Below, piece after piece: positions 33,640 to 45,544 of a stretch of 64,000 nucleotides of DNA. The position numbers and the translations under genes were made by a program. How positions within the stretch are numbered: the stretch's first letter is position 1; the number at the start of each line of letters is the position of its first letter. The notes beneath the pieces were generated by a model, which had not been told where the DNA came from, searched no databases, and saw only the letters and a program-made list of their open reading frames with translations. Source of the DNA: Pomphorhynchus laevis (Eukaryota; Acanthocephala; Palaeacanthocephala; Echinorhynchida; Pomphorhynchidae); the NCBI GenBank assembly GCA_012934845.2, contig WNNJ02003795.1, forward strand, positions 1 to 64,000, written 5' to 3'.

Positions 33640-34640
33640 CAAATTTTTTCTATTTTATATTTTTGATTAATTGAAAGTATAATATTAGTTAACAAATTAG
33701 GATATTAAAATATATCAATTAAATAAATCACAGATAATCATTTATCTTTTATGAGCTAATTGTTGTTTTAATTTTGAAAATAATTTATAAATTATTATTT
33801 TAACAATATTTAGATTTTGTATATTAATAATTTTTCTAATATACTAGATAATTTACCTTCTAAAATTCTGAAGTTTGCTATCGTTTTCATGGGCAATTAT
33901 ATTGTAATGATTATGTAATAATTGAGTAATTATAATCTTTAATTTTAATGTTATACTTAAAAGTTACAAGTGTGCCCCAATTAGCACCCATTTCTACACA
34001 CTTACCTACACATTTGCAATTCATCGAAACAATAACATTAAAAAGCCTATTAGCCTATCGATCGAATTATTAATCGCCAATTAATCGAATTATTAATTGA
34101 ATTATTAATCGTCAATCAATCGAATTATTTTTCACACCACATGTGTAAAACTAATCCGCTAAAAGTTGCCAATGACAGTCGAATCCGTTTTGCCATTTGA
34201 CACCCAAATTTGGTGAAATTAACCCAATGTTTTTAACATAAAATAGGTCGATTTCTCTTGGTGAAGAATTCTGACAAGAATAATTTACAAAAATTAGAAG
34301 TTCAAAAAGTGATTGGTTTATATTTTAACTTCGCAATACTTGATTGATCTAAACTAAGCTTATTGCTTTGATGGATTGTAAGTAAAAAAGCGTGTAAAAA
34401 GTGTATCAATGACGCCCAAAATTTATTTGCCCATTTACACACAAAATAATATAAAAAAGAATTTAAGTTTGTGGTTAAATCACACCATTTTCCATCATTG
34501 ATTCAGTCACCGTTTACAGCCCGCAAACGTTTACAGCACCGTTTACAGACCGCAAATGTTTATTAACTTTTGAAACTTTTTTGAGACTTTTGTGGATAAG
34601 GACAAAAGCCTAATAGTAATTAACCAAAGCCACTCGAGGA
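33640..34640. other. AT-rich non-coding DNA
   Basis: No gene recognised. A degenerate tandem stretch of TTAATCGAATTA units occurs at 34050-34130. Positions 33540-33640 are the probable empty-site counterpart of the HHR-A insertion. Confidence 0.45.
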
Positions 34641-34683
34641 GTCTAGACTAAAGCCTAATAGGGTAAGTGTTGTTTGTTCTGTT

Positions 34684-34825
34684 TTTTTTTCTTTTTTATA
34701 TATATACTCTTTTTTATATATACTCTTTTTTATCTATACTCTTTTTTATATATACTCTTTTTTATATATACTCTTTTATATATACTTTTATATATATACT
34801 TTTTTTATTTTTATATACTCATTAT
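34684..34825. repeat. Tandem array of TATATATACTCTTTTT-like units
   Basis: About seven units of 16-20 bp (polypyrimidine plus TATATA) follow one another just upstream of LINE D. It could be its 5' untranslated region or a microsatellite at the insertion site. The ORFs across it are low-complexity artefacts. Confidence 0.75.
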
Positions 34826-34967
34826 TTATTTATTTTTCAGTTATCTTACGTATATAAAATAAAGAAAACACATGTCTTGTGAAAAATAAGACATAAGAAA
34901 AAGACATCCAGAAGATTCAACTAATGTTTACATAAAAGCGATCGACAATGAATTTTAAGTGCAAAAG

Positions 34968-36147
34968 ATGATCCTTCCAATAAAGCAGGATGCTTTTGCA
35001 CTGAAAATTAAATGGGAAAATAAAGAAGGAAAAATCAGCTTTCAAAAGAGTATAAGGAGTACGGTCAAGGAGAACTTCTCTCGGGAAGGGATCTTTGAGC
35101 GGTACGTTTTGAAAGATGATTTTGCCAGGATAACATTTAAAAACTGCCCTATAAAAGAAGAAGTTAAAAAGAATCTGTCAAAAGTTAAGGAACTGACAGT
35201 GACTGACTCCTCTCTGCGAGCCACGGGTATACTTAAGGATATACCGTCGTTCGCAGAAGAGGAAGATGTTCAAGAATTAATAGCTAACAAGGACATTAAA
35301 ATAATAAAAAAAATGTAAAACATTCAATCAAGCTTACAGCTCCTTTCTGGTGAAGGGAGCTGTAAATGATCTACAGAAGTTGAGTGATTCGCATCCTTGA
35401 ATTTTGGGTCATGTCGTCCAGTTGATAATATTTGACGAGGATGACTTAAAATTCAGGTATCCGCAGTGCTATCGATGTCAACGCTGGGGTCATTTTTCAA
35501 ACATGTGTTTGGAAAGTGATCCGCGTTGCTTGCACTGCGGAGAAAACCACGAATCACAGAATTGTGATAAAAGATCAGGAAGGCCTAAATGTGCTAATTG
35601 TCAAAGTTCACATAAGTCGTATTCTCACACGTGTACCCACTTTAAAGAATATTTAAAGTGGGTGGATGGTGAGAATAAGAAAGCTTGTGTGGGAGCACAA
35701 TCATACATTCAGGCAGCGAAAAAACAGTCTGTCGATCAACATGCCTCAGAAATGAGGGTGTTGATTGACAGACTAAACGAACTAGAATTGAAGATGTCTG
35801 CATTAGCGGCGGAAAACAGGAATTTAAAAAATTCAATGACATTAAAAGAAAAAGAAATAAAAAACTTAAAAAATGACATGAAAAAATCAGCAATTAATAA
35901 ATATAAAAATACAAGTGAAAACAAAAAACAAAATCCTCAAAATAAGACAAATCGCTTCATTAGTCTAAAAGAGGCAGAGCCAGAGGAGAGGGAAGAAAAC
36001 ATGGAGTATATTTCCATGGTTTCATCGGACTCTGAAGGATCTGCCATTTTTAGGGTCGTGAAAAAACAGGCTCGTAGAGAAGGGGATTCAGGAGGTAGAT
36101 GTGCCCAGTTAGGAGAATTAACTCTTCCTGCAGATGCAAATGTGTAA
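34968..36147 (+). pseudogene. LINE D ORF1, three-knuckle RNA-binding protein
   Basis: The ATG at 34968 gives MILPIKQDAFALKIKWENKE. After a frame break near 35310 and a stop near 35400 the protein continues ILGHVVQLIIFDEDDLKF. Three zinc knuckles follow: CYRCQRWGHFSNMC, CLHCGENHESQNC and CANCQSSHKSYSHTC. Then comes a predicted coiled coil (ELELKMSALAAENRNLKN, EKEIKNLKNDMKKS) and an acidic C-terminus. Knuckles and coiled coil are as expected for an RNA-coating ORF1 protein that self-associates. It ends TAA at 36147, inside the ORF2 start. Confidence 0.85.
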
Positions 36148-38747
36148 AAAGCGACGCATCGAGTATAACTCGTTGGAAGACATCTCGTTGATCAGTTGGA
36201 ATATAGGGACCGTTAGGAATCTAGTACAATATTCCAATTTTGATCATGGAGATGTCCTATTTCTGCAGGAGGCGCGTTCTCCCCATGTTTTGAAAACTTT
36301 AGCCGGACATTACGAAGATTACACAATGTTCACATACCAAGTTGACGGTAGATTAGAGCTCACCATGGTATCAATGACAAGCAAGCGTTTGAACGCTTGC
36401 TTGATTTCAGAGGGGTCCAGCGAGGTGGGCTCTTATCAACTTCTGAAATTTTTCGTTTCCCGTCGTCCGGTTTTTGTAGCAAACTGCTACGTAAAACCGG
36501 GTGGATGGCGGACGAAGGAGAGTAAGAAGACCATCAAGAAGCTTCTAGTTAAGGTGTTTAATGCTGGTCCACAATACATTGTTGGTGACCTTAATGACTC
36601 CGAAGGGGCTCGGGTGGGATCCCTGATTGACCAAATCGGGGAGGTCATAATCCCATTAGAGGGAACTTTTCTCCGCCGTCATACAGGTAACCAATCAATT
36701 TTAGATATAGCAATTAATTTCAAAAATGTTAAATTAAAACTAAAGTGGTTAAAAAATATCAAATGGGACGGGTTCAATGACGGGCATAAACTTGTATACT
36801 GGGCTTGGAAGGAAGAAATGGTCCAAAAAACGATTTCAACCGACCAAGGCTGGTATGCAGGCTTACAACAAAGAAATTCAAGTTTTTTTAACCAATAATA
36901 ATGATAAGAATATTAATGACATCTTGAACTATATATTGAATGAATGTGAGAATATGTGTGAATATATAAAAATCTTCAATGAATTGAGTGCAAATAGTAG
37001 AATGAATGGTTTTAATGACTTCAGTCCAAATTTTATAAATAATCAATTGTGTCTTTTAAAAAATAATATTTTTTATATACATTTAATAAAGAAATATTTA
37101 ATTTAGCTAATAAATACCTACTTACAAAAAACCACCTATGCTTAAATACAACCCAAAGACCCTGCGCATAAAAAAGCTTCTCTAGGGATTAAGAGCTGAT
37201 CCTGATCAGTCTGACCAGAGCAGGGTTCTCATGTGCCGACTCCAAGATTAACTTGATGAAGAGTCGTTGAAGCTGGATGCAAAGAAGCTACTGTCCTATA
37301 AGAATTTCTCGAAGGAATGGTGGTCTACCATAAGGAAGACCACATTCCGGTCTTGGAGGGCAGCGGCTTCCAGGTGGATCGCTTCAAAGGGAATTGGACC
37401 AGTCTTACAAGACAAAAAATAGGCACTTAGCCAATGCAATAATATGCTCCGAAGATGTGCAGCTTCAAACGAGGTTGAAGCTTACTTTCCAAAATATTGA
37501 CCCATTGGAAGAAGATGTCACGCTTGAAGAACTCTTGGACGCGTGGCCGATCACGCCTAAGACGTTATCTAATAGCGTCTCAGCGTGCGCGGCTGCCACC
37601 AAGTTGATCGATAAGGAACTCCGAGAGCAAATCGCGGCTAGACTGCTAGCTTCACCGCTAGCGGCCTGGCCGGATATTGCAATTAAAAAAGGTATATTTC
37701 TTCCAAAGGGGCAATGGGTGTCAACAGCTAACGACACGAGACCAATTACCATATCCAATAATTTGGTGATGGTTTATGAGAAAGCTCTGGCAAGATACCT
37801 GGCTCGCCACTACGAATCTCAGGAATTGTTGGGTGACCATATTCATGGGTTTCGTAGTGGTAGGGGAACTGTAAAAGCAGTCAGGGCTCTGCAAGGCTTT
37901 CTCACCAAGGATACACGGCCTGCGCTGCTGTATTCACTGGATGTGTCTGCAGCTTTTGACAACCTTACACTCGACTCAGTAATGGAAACGTTAAAAAAAG
38001 ATGATGTTCCACTGAACATCTTGCGTCGAGTGTGGGAAATTTTAAGAGTAGAAGCTTTTATTTAGAAGACGACAAGGGTCCCTTTTATAAAATATCCAAG
38101 GGTCTTCCTCAAGGTCCCCTTTATCGCCAATCCTTTATATGATTACGACAAGGGGAGTCTTGGATGGACTCTTGGATAGGAACACTAGTGGTACTATCTA
38201 TGCGGACGATATATCACTGGTGTTCAAAAGGAACTCTCTGTCTGATAGGAGATTCGAAGACAGAGTGAAATCTGTGGTGAATGGGATTGCTAGACGCCTA
38301 TCTAAATTGGGCTTGTCGTTAAACCCAATGAAAAGCAATTTCATTCACTACAGATTTCGCAAACCAAGACGCCATACTAAATTATTTGGTGCTCTTCCGG
38401 TAAATCAGAAGAGACAAGTAAGGATACTGGGATCTGTCTTCGAATCCAGGCTGCACTGGAGATCAGATATGTCTAAATGTTTTAAATTAGTGAAAAAAGG
38501 TATACAGTTGTTCTGGCGTGCAAGACGTTTAAATGTCACTCTGAATAGGTGTATAGTAGTGCCCAATGCTTTTGAGTTGAGTGGGCTATACTTTTACTCA
38601 AATAATCGGCCACCAGAACAAAGTTATAGATTTTTAAAAAGGCTTTTAGAAATAATTAAAAAAGAATTTATTAATGATGAATACATGAAAAATAAATTAA
38701 TTAAAAGATATGTAAAATTTTATAATGTAAAAATAAAATTTTTTTGA
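36134..38747 (+). pseudogene. LINE D ORF2, endonuclease and reverse transcriptase
   Basis: ORF2 opens with ATG at 36134, 14 bases before the ORF1 stop codon ends, a normal overlap for this group. Endonuclease motifs: ISLISWNIGTVRNLV, LFLQEARSP and YIVGDLNDSEG (aspartate-asparagine box kept as GDLN). RT motifs: DTRPITISNNLVMVYEKALA, HIHGFRSGRG, YSLDVSAAFDNLTLDSVM and an intact YADDISLVF. The PQG region is shifted (GLPQGPLY). About four or five frame breaks lie between 36900 and 38140. The C-terminal NRPPEQSYRFLKRLLEIIKK matches the LINE C tail NRPPEQ-type motif. Confidence 0.85.
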
Positions 38748-39695
38748 ATGATTTTAATTTTTTTGAATGAATTTGACTTACTTTGTTTTTGTGTTTAATT
38801 TAAAATCTTATGTGAATTATTTGTTGTATAAAAAATGAAATAGGATTTTATTGTTTAAATGTGGTTTTATTTATTTTTGAATGGTTTATTTTTTGTATGA
38901 ACTGATTGATTTTATTGCGTTTTTTACATTCTGGAATTTTAATTTAAAGAATCTCATGTGAATTATTTGTTTTATTAAGAAAATGTAACTAAAATTTTAT
39001 TGTTTAAATGTTTGTTTATTTCGCTAATCGTCTTTACCGCCACAAATCTAAAAAGAAAAGCTTCGACATTCAAAAGACAAATGCTTTCCGTAGGCGGGTT
39101 TGCAGAAGAGCGCATATGGGCGTGAAGATTTAATTATAATATTTAACAATGTACAATGTTTAATGTTCGATGTTTTTTACTTTAATAAATTCTTACTAAT
39201 AAATAAAATTTGTTAAATATGAAACTGTAGTGCCTCATACTGCATCTATTGATATTTCACCAAACTTGAGTAAAAGATATCGTATTTAACTTTTAAAAAA
39301 GTCCGACTAAATTTAACATTCTTGAAAGTAATTATGCTACGATTTGTTCAGGTGATAACATTTGAACTCTTAATAATTCAGTGAGAATTCATTTCAGCGA
39401 AAAGTTGTTCATAAAACTATTGTCCATTATACCGTAGAATACAATCGTATAAATTGTTTTCATATATCTCGATTGCTTAAAATTGAACAATTGACCAATA
39501 TTTTGATCTTACGTTTTCCGGATTATTATCGTAGATCCGCTAATTTGCCGTTAAAAATTCTTTTTACATAATGATTTGTTGTAAATCAATTTACACCATT
39601 TTAAAATAATCACTTATTTAATAATAATCACTTAGACAACTTTACAATTTCATCGAACACTATCAACAATAGATTGTTGATTCTATAACAATAGG

Positions 39696-40175
39696 TTGAT
39701 CGATTCACTGAAGACTGATGAGCAACGAAATATAATTTATCACAAAAAGCAACCTTCATTGACCTCCTTTTTCAAAACGAAACCAACATATTCAAAAAAT
39801 GAAGTAGTGTATGTCATCCCTTGTAAAGATTGCAGCAAAGTCTACATCGGTAAACCAAACAAGGACTACGAAAGATACTTGAACAACAGAAGAGTATTCT
39901 TAAAATGGCGATGTTTCTTCAGCAATATTTAATCATTGGTTAAACAGTTCACATACGATTGATTTCGACAATACAACTGTTCTTAAATACGAACCAGATA
40001 CACGTCGTTGTTTAATCAATGAAACGGTACATATCAAACTTGCCTCAAGCATGCAATGCAATAAAAGCAATTGGTGCTTAAAATTACCGCCGGACTGCTA
40101 ACGCATATATAACAAACCTCTGAAAGCATCATACAACAGTTGGTCGGCTTAATCAGCCGTAGGTATAGTTATTTC
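39696..40175 (+). mobile_element. Canonical PLE, C-terminal GIY-YIG end
   Basis: The frame contains VVYVIPCKDCSKVYIGK, a GIY-YIG endonuclease start with the CxxC typical of Penelope-like elements. It is followed after a shift by HTIDFDNTTVL and INETVHIKLAS, ending LKLPPDC and a stop. No RT follows, so the endonuclease is C-terminal, the usual PLE order. TTGGTCGGCTTAATCAGCCG lies shortly after the stop (40139-40158); the same TTGGTCGGCTT occurs after the GIY-YIG end at 54.8 kb. The element is broken and its RT part is not recognisable upstream. Confidence 0.75.
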
Positions 40176-40204
40176 ATAGATTATTGCGTATCCCTCCGAT
40201 GACT

Positions 40205-40455
40205 CCAACAGCGGATTTGATAATGAACGAAAAGCGGGAGAGTCACAGAGGCCTGTTTCCTAACAGTAGTGATGTTGGATCATCAAAGGATATCGGAAAC
40301 GGGAGATATCCGAACAAACAAAATCACTCAGATGACTACAACGGCAGTTTGTACAATGATCGAAAAGGCGAAAGAGAGTCACAGAGGCCTGTTTGCTTAC
40401 AGTAGCTATGTTGGATCATCAAAGGATATCGTGAACGGGAGATAGTCGAAAAAAT
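40205..40455 (+). repeat. 136-bp tandem repeat at the RTE copy B 5' end
   Basis: AGTCACAGAGGCCTGTTT and the following ATGTTGGATCATCAAAGGAT occur twice, 136 bp apart (40241 and 40377). The array lies directly upstream of the endonuclease start of RTE copy B. Tandem 5' units with promoter activity are known for some RTE-clade LINEs, so this is probably its 5' untranslated region. Confidence 0.7.
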
Positions 40456-40499
40456 CAGGACAATGAAAATGGCAAGCAAGAAATTTACAAAGTATAAAT

Positions 40500-43225
40500 T
40501 AGGAGCGATGAACAATGGTTAACTCACCACTGACCGGAGTTTTCATTTTCGGGCACTGTGTAACCGGGCAGTTGTACGGGCACAGCGAAAAAAGGCATCA
40601 CATCCGAAGCGAAATAGCCTATATGTAGGAACGTGGAATGCCATCTCGCTGGCGAATAAGGAACCAGAATTAGTTTGATATATTGTTCGCTTCGGTTTAG
40701 AAATAGTCAGTGACGTCTTTCACTATTCTGGAACAGGAACTAATTTTTTTATGAAGGTTGGGCATTGAACTATTCATGAGTTACCAACGAAAATTGTCGA
40801 CAGGCGGGTGTAGAGATACTTACAAGTTTCCTGTTGTCGTTCGTGGTAAATAGGTTTAACCCAATGAACGAAAGGCTGGCGTTTCTGAGACTTTTCGTCA
40901 AAAAAGGAAAGGAGATAACTGTTGTGTGTGCGTATGCTCCCAACTTTATCTCGGAATACGCAGTCTTCGTAAAATATCTTCAGGTTCTGCTTGATAGTAC
41001 TCCTTAGGAGATTCCCTCGTTTTATTGGGTGACTTCAATGCTCATGTTGGTAGCGACAGTAACACTTGGAATGGAGTGTTGGGGAGGAACCGACTTTCTG
41101 ATCTGAATTCAATTGGTGTTGAATTATTGCACTTTTGTTCTCGTAACAATTTGTGCATAATCAACATCATGTTTGATCATAAGAAGATCCATATATGCAC
41201 ACGGCATCAGCATTCTCTCAGTCAAAGATCATCATCGATTTTGTAATCGTTTCATATGATCTACGACGTTATGTTCTGGACACTCATGTGATGATAGGGG
41301 CTGAGCTGTCAACCGATCACTACCTTGTGGTTAGTAAGCTTTGATGGCATGATCGGATGCTAGACAAGCCTAGTAAACCCAAACGTTGTGTGAGAGCGCG
41401 TTGGGAGTTTCATCTCGAGCAGTTACAGAAGCGAAGAAGGCTGCTTGGGAGAAGTTTGAGAGCACTTAGAACTTGATTATAGGTCAGCTTCGAAGATATT
41501 CTGCTCGTCGATCAAGAATTTTCGTGTTGGAAAGCAGAAAACTCTTCAAACTGTATATGGCTGGAGAGGATATATGCTGACTGACATTTAAGAAATTCTT
41601 AGTTATTGGAAAAAGCATTTTAGGAGTCTCCTTAATCCGATGGATACGCCTTCTCTTGTAGAAGTAGAGCCTTTAGAATCAACTGAAGAGCTCATATCTT
41701 TGGAAGAGGTCATTGCTGTTGTTAGAAAATTTCGTAATGGCAAGCCTTCTGGAGTAGACGAGATTCGACCTGAAACTTTAAAGCTCTCAACGTTGTTGGC
41801 ATTAGGTGGTTTACACGGATATTCAATGTTTCATCAAAGTCGGTTAAGGTTTCTAGTGAGTGGTGAACTGGGGGTAGTGGTACCGATCTTTAAGAAATGT
41901 GACCATATAGTATGTCCTAATTATCAAGGCATTACTCTTCTCAGCCAAACTGGTAAGTTATTTGCTAAGATTCTTGAGTTAAGGATACGGACTATAGTTA
42001 AGGGACAATTGCAAGAGGAACAATGCTGTTTTCGTCCTAATTGTGGAACTACAAATCAGCTCTTTACTCTTTTAACTATCCTCGAACAGTTTTGGGAGTT
42101 CGCTCAATTAATCTACATATGCTTTGTAGATTTGGAGAAGGCGTTCGACCAAGTACTGCGAGTGAGGTTGTGGGAGGTACTAAGGGAGTATGGAGTACCA
42201 CAATATCTTCTGGTAGCTGTGGCTTCTCTGTATGAACAAAGTATAAGTTGTGTTCGTGTTCTAGGTAGGAAGTATGAATCATTTCCAGTAGGCGTTGAGC
42301 TTCGTTGGGGGTTGTCCTTTGCCTCTACTTTTGTTCCTTGTTTACATGGACAAAATTACGAGACGGAATGATATGTCCGATGTCGGTATTCAGTTCAATT
42401 CCATCAGAATACCATATCTGATTTTCGCAGATGATATTGTCTTGTTGGCTTCTAGTCCTGAGGACTTACAATGCCTACTACATCGATTTACGATGGAATG
42501 TCAAGCAGCAGGGATGATGGTTAGTACCTCCAAGACTGTCTCAATGTGTTCGTCTAAGATTCATTTATGAACGTCAACCCGGATTAGGGAAAGGTTCCTC
42601 CTGATTTGGAGGACTTCAAGTATTTTGAGGTATTGTTCTCGAGTGACAGCAAGAACATCAGGGAGATTGAGAAGCGGATATGCGTAGCTTACGCAGCAAT
42701 GCGTTCTTTGTTTAGGTCTGTCGTGGTAAAGTGCGAGTTGATTTTTTGGGTGAAGCTTTTGGTTTACCACTCAATTTTCGTTTTTATTTTAACCTATGGT
42801 CATGAGCTTCGGGTTATGATCGAAAGGATAAGATCTCGGATACAGGCGGCCTAAATTAGGCTCCTTCGCGATGTGGCTGGTCTTAGCCTTAGAGATAAGG
42901 TTAGGAATTCAGTCATCCGGGATGGATCCGGTGTAAAGTCGCTGCTTCTCCACATTGAACAAAGTCAGTTGAGGTAACTATGACACGTTCTGTGGATGTC
43001 AGGGATCTCCTTCCTCAGGGATTTTTCATTCCCGACTGCTGGAAAGAGACCTCGAGTTAGACCTCGATACTGGTCAAGAGATCAAATTTCAAAACTTGCC
43101 AAATACTGCCTTGGGATATTTGAAAGAGAACTCTGGTCTGTCGCTTAGGATCGCGATGTCTGAAGTAGTTTGTTCGTGCACTGCCTCCACAACCCGACAT
43201 CCGGAGCAGTGGCTGAGAAGAAAAA
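40500..43225 (+). mobile_element. RTE-clade LINE, copy B (near full length, inactive)
   Basis: The endonuclease starts with LYVGTWNAISLANKEPELV and continues with VCAYAPNF, LLGDFNAHVGSDSNTWNGVL and LSDLNSIGVELLHFCSRNN. The RT shows GKPSGVDEIRPETLKL, HIVCPNYQGITLLSQTGK, CFVDLEKAFDQV, YLIFADDIVLLASSPEDL (catalytic FADD intact) and the downstream RIRSRIQAA. A C-terminal NSVIRDGSGVKSLLLHIEQS and LGIFERELW complete it. A deletion relative to copy A removes the linker near 41405. Multiple stops and shifts are present. It is the best copy of the A/B/C family for rebuilding a family consensus. Confidence 0.9.
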
Positions 43226-43229
43226 TTTT

Positions 43230-44530
43230 GTGTATTATTATTTGTATTTTCTTGTCATGAAATTCTTGTCATGTAATACATCAATTGGGCTCGTATTTAT
43301 TAGTTGCTAAATTTCATTGAATTTCGTCAACATACTTCTCATATTTAAAAACATAAAACTCATCATGCGACATTTCCTATTCAAACCTTGAACTACGTGA
43401 CATTTTAGGAACTACATAACATTTTTACTGTGATAATATTTTTTAAATACCTCATATTAAGAATAATATCGAGAAAGAGAAGTATACAGGATGAAAGAAC
43501 TTTAAAAAAATTCTTTTCATTGTTGTAAAAATTAGGTATCAAATGCATGTATTATTTTTTACTAACAAATTTAGTATGTGCTGCCCACGATATTGAAATT
43601 AATTAAAATATGACCCACCGTCTTACTTTTGTTTTACCCAACTGCTATAGAGGATTCTAGCTTAGCATAATTCATTTCTGCATGTGATTTGGTCTGATTG
43701 TTTATGTCAACCCCGCCACTTTTCATTCATTTAATTTAAAATGATGCATTACTAATAATGCGTCAAATACCTTGGAACTCGTTAAGACTTTTTATAATAT
43801 AATACATTGTAAGAAATATTCTGCTTCCTTTGGAATTTATTCAATAATAATCTATTCAACAGCAATTGTTATTGTTGGATCAAATATGCCCTATTACTCT
43901 GAGAGCTAATAGATAAAATTGGTAAGCGTGTTATCTATTTAACTTAAAAAGGTTAACCCTCAGCGACCTAAACGTTGCCGTATTTTAAGAAAAATATCAA
44001 ATTATATCAAAATTACATTCTTAGTAAACTAATTTTAATAAATAAAAAATTTATTTTTTAATAAAAAAATTCCTGTTTTTTTTTTAAATTTGGATGTTCA
44101 ATGAAATTAAACCGAGTAATTATTTCTCGTTTAAAAAATAACGTAACATTACATGGTATTGACACAAAGTAAGAGTTACAAATTGTCAACACATGACATG
44201 ATGTTGAGTAATGGTGTCAGTATTGTGACGCCTGGAACTCCATACCTCACAATACTTCAGGAGTCAAAATTTGATCTAGTACTTAACTGTCATTTTTATT
44301 TAAATTAGCAGCTGATTTACATTAAGCTACTCTCGAATGATCAAGCTACTAACCATATCTCTAAAGCTCAAATTGGCCGTTTATAACACTAAGAAATCTC
44401 GATTCGGTTATTAAGAAATCTCGTTTGTGTTCTTATAGCAATTATCAACACATAATATTTCATGGAACGGAATTTAGAGATAATCCGCTCGATTTACAAA
44501 ATTACTATTAAGTAAATGATTATTAACTTA
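43230..44530. other. AT-rich non-coding DNA
   Basis: No gene or repeat-family member was recognised. Confidence 0.45.
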
Positions 44531-44546
44531 ATAATCTTATTTTTAG

Positions 44547-44734
44547 ATCTAAATGCCATTCCCAGAAAAAAGAAATTGAATATTTCTTCGATATTTCGTT
44601 CGCTAACCGCTGACATTATCAACAAGTATTGTAAGAATTTTTATAACCACGACTTTTGTTTTCACGTGAAAACAAAAGCGAACGAAATATCGAAGAAATA
44701 TTCAATTTCTTTTTACTGGGAATGGCATTTAGAT
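44547..44734. repeat. Inverted repeat, 57-bp arms, with nested palindrome
   Basis: Left arm 44547-44603 (ATCTAAATGCCATTCCCAG through ATTTCGTTCGC) pairs with 44678-44734 with a single mismatch. The 74-bp centre ends in a perfect 24-bp palindrome centred on CACGTG (44654-44677) that abuts the right arm. No coding content is supported. Confidence 0.85.
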
Positions 44735-44888
44735 ACAAAAATAATTATTCCCCCCAGAATATATCATTTCGTTTCAAATTAATAATCTTAATAACATCAT
44801 ATTTAGATTATGATTATTTAGCTGATCAAATTCAATTTTTCGAATTTAAAATTTGGATTTTCTAGTTATTTTTTCTTCGGTAAAAGTA

Positions 44889-44894
44889 TTTATT
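44889..44894 (-). terminator. Poly(A) signal of the thioredoxin-like gene
   Basis: AATAAA on the minus strand lies about 60 bases past the stop codon of the 44955-45374 reading frame. Confidence 0.5.
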
Positions 44895-44954
44895 TGGCAA
44901 ATATATCTATAAGTTGATATTAATTAGGAAAGAGTTACATAATAATCGTGATTG

Positions 44955-45374
44955 TTACTGATTTAAAAGATAATATATGATTTCCCGAAGCTGATTATAG
45001 TCATTAGCAAATATCCTTTTTGAATCGCTTAGTATTCCATTTGGAAACCAAAGCATAGCAGGAAATGTATTGAGTGTTACGCACAGGTTAGGATGATCCG
45101 CGCAATTAACTTTTCCAAATAGAAAATGTGTGTTATCGAATTCTGCTGAAAGTATATTAAAAATTGCATCCATTTCTCTGCATTGCGCACATGTATCCAC
45201 GTGAAAAAGAATCAATGAAGGCTGCAACAACACACTTAAATCGAGTTTCGAATGCTCAGCTATTTGCTGCTTAGTCAGTTGATTGCTTGTAGTGTACGCT
45301 GATACTGCCACTGCGAATACGAAAATGAATAATACTGGCATGGTAGAATACCTAAAAAGGGAGTTTTGAGACAT
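44955..45374 (-). CDS. Secreted/ER thioredoxin-fold protein
   Basis: A 139-residue single-exon frame begins MSQNSLFRYSTMPVLFIF; this ATG was chosen because the open frame further upstream has no ATG. Residues about 12-27 form a hydrophobic signal peptide (VLFIFVFAVAVSA). The rest is one thioredoxin domain: LILFHVDTCAQCREMD carries the redox motif CAQC (residues 62-65), KVNCADHPNLC follows, and FPAMLWFPNG carries the cis-proline (Pro105). Such proteins catalyse disulfide exchange in the secretory pathway. CAQC is not the CGHC of classic protein disulfide isomerases, so substrate and redox behaviour are uncertain. The frame is intact. An AATAAA lies downstream. No introns are evident. Confidence 0.75.
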   Translation of the reverse strand: MSQNSLFRYSTMPVLFIFVFAVAVSAYTTSNQLTKQQIAEHSKLDLSVLLQPSLILFHVDTCAQCREMDAIFNILSAEFDNTHFLFGKVNCADHPNLCVTLNTFPAMLWFPNGILSDSKRIFANDYNQLREIIYYLLNQ

Positions 45375-45544
45375 CTTGAAGTACAATTTCAATTTAAACG
45401 ATTTAAATTACAGCAATTCACGTGATTGTGCAAAATAGTAAGGATCTTAATGTTATGGATTCTTACTTTTATGTGGTGCAGTATTATATTTATTATTAAA
45501 ATAATAATATTTAATTAATTATTTAATGTGTTAAAAATATGAGC

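Larger units (their letters stand above)
34860..39030 (+). mobile_element. LINE D, two-ORF non-LTR retrotransposon (I/Jockey-like)
   Basis: This is a plus-strand element with ORF1 (34968-36147), an overlapping ORF2 (36134-38747) and a 3' region. The 3' region contains a tandem duplication of about 143 bp (units from 38797 and 38941, both starting AATTTAAA and containing ATGTGAATTATTTG). Base composition differs strongly from the flanks. It is a distinct family from LINE C but has the same layout and related RT sequence. Confidence 0.85.

Noticed and set aside
34667-34882. Phenylalanine/tyrosine-rich frames resembling a membrane protein
   Set aside because: They are translations of a TATATACTCTTTTT-type tandem array, open in two frames at once.
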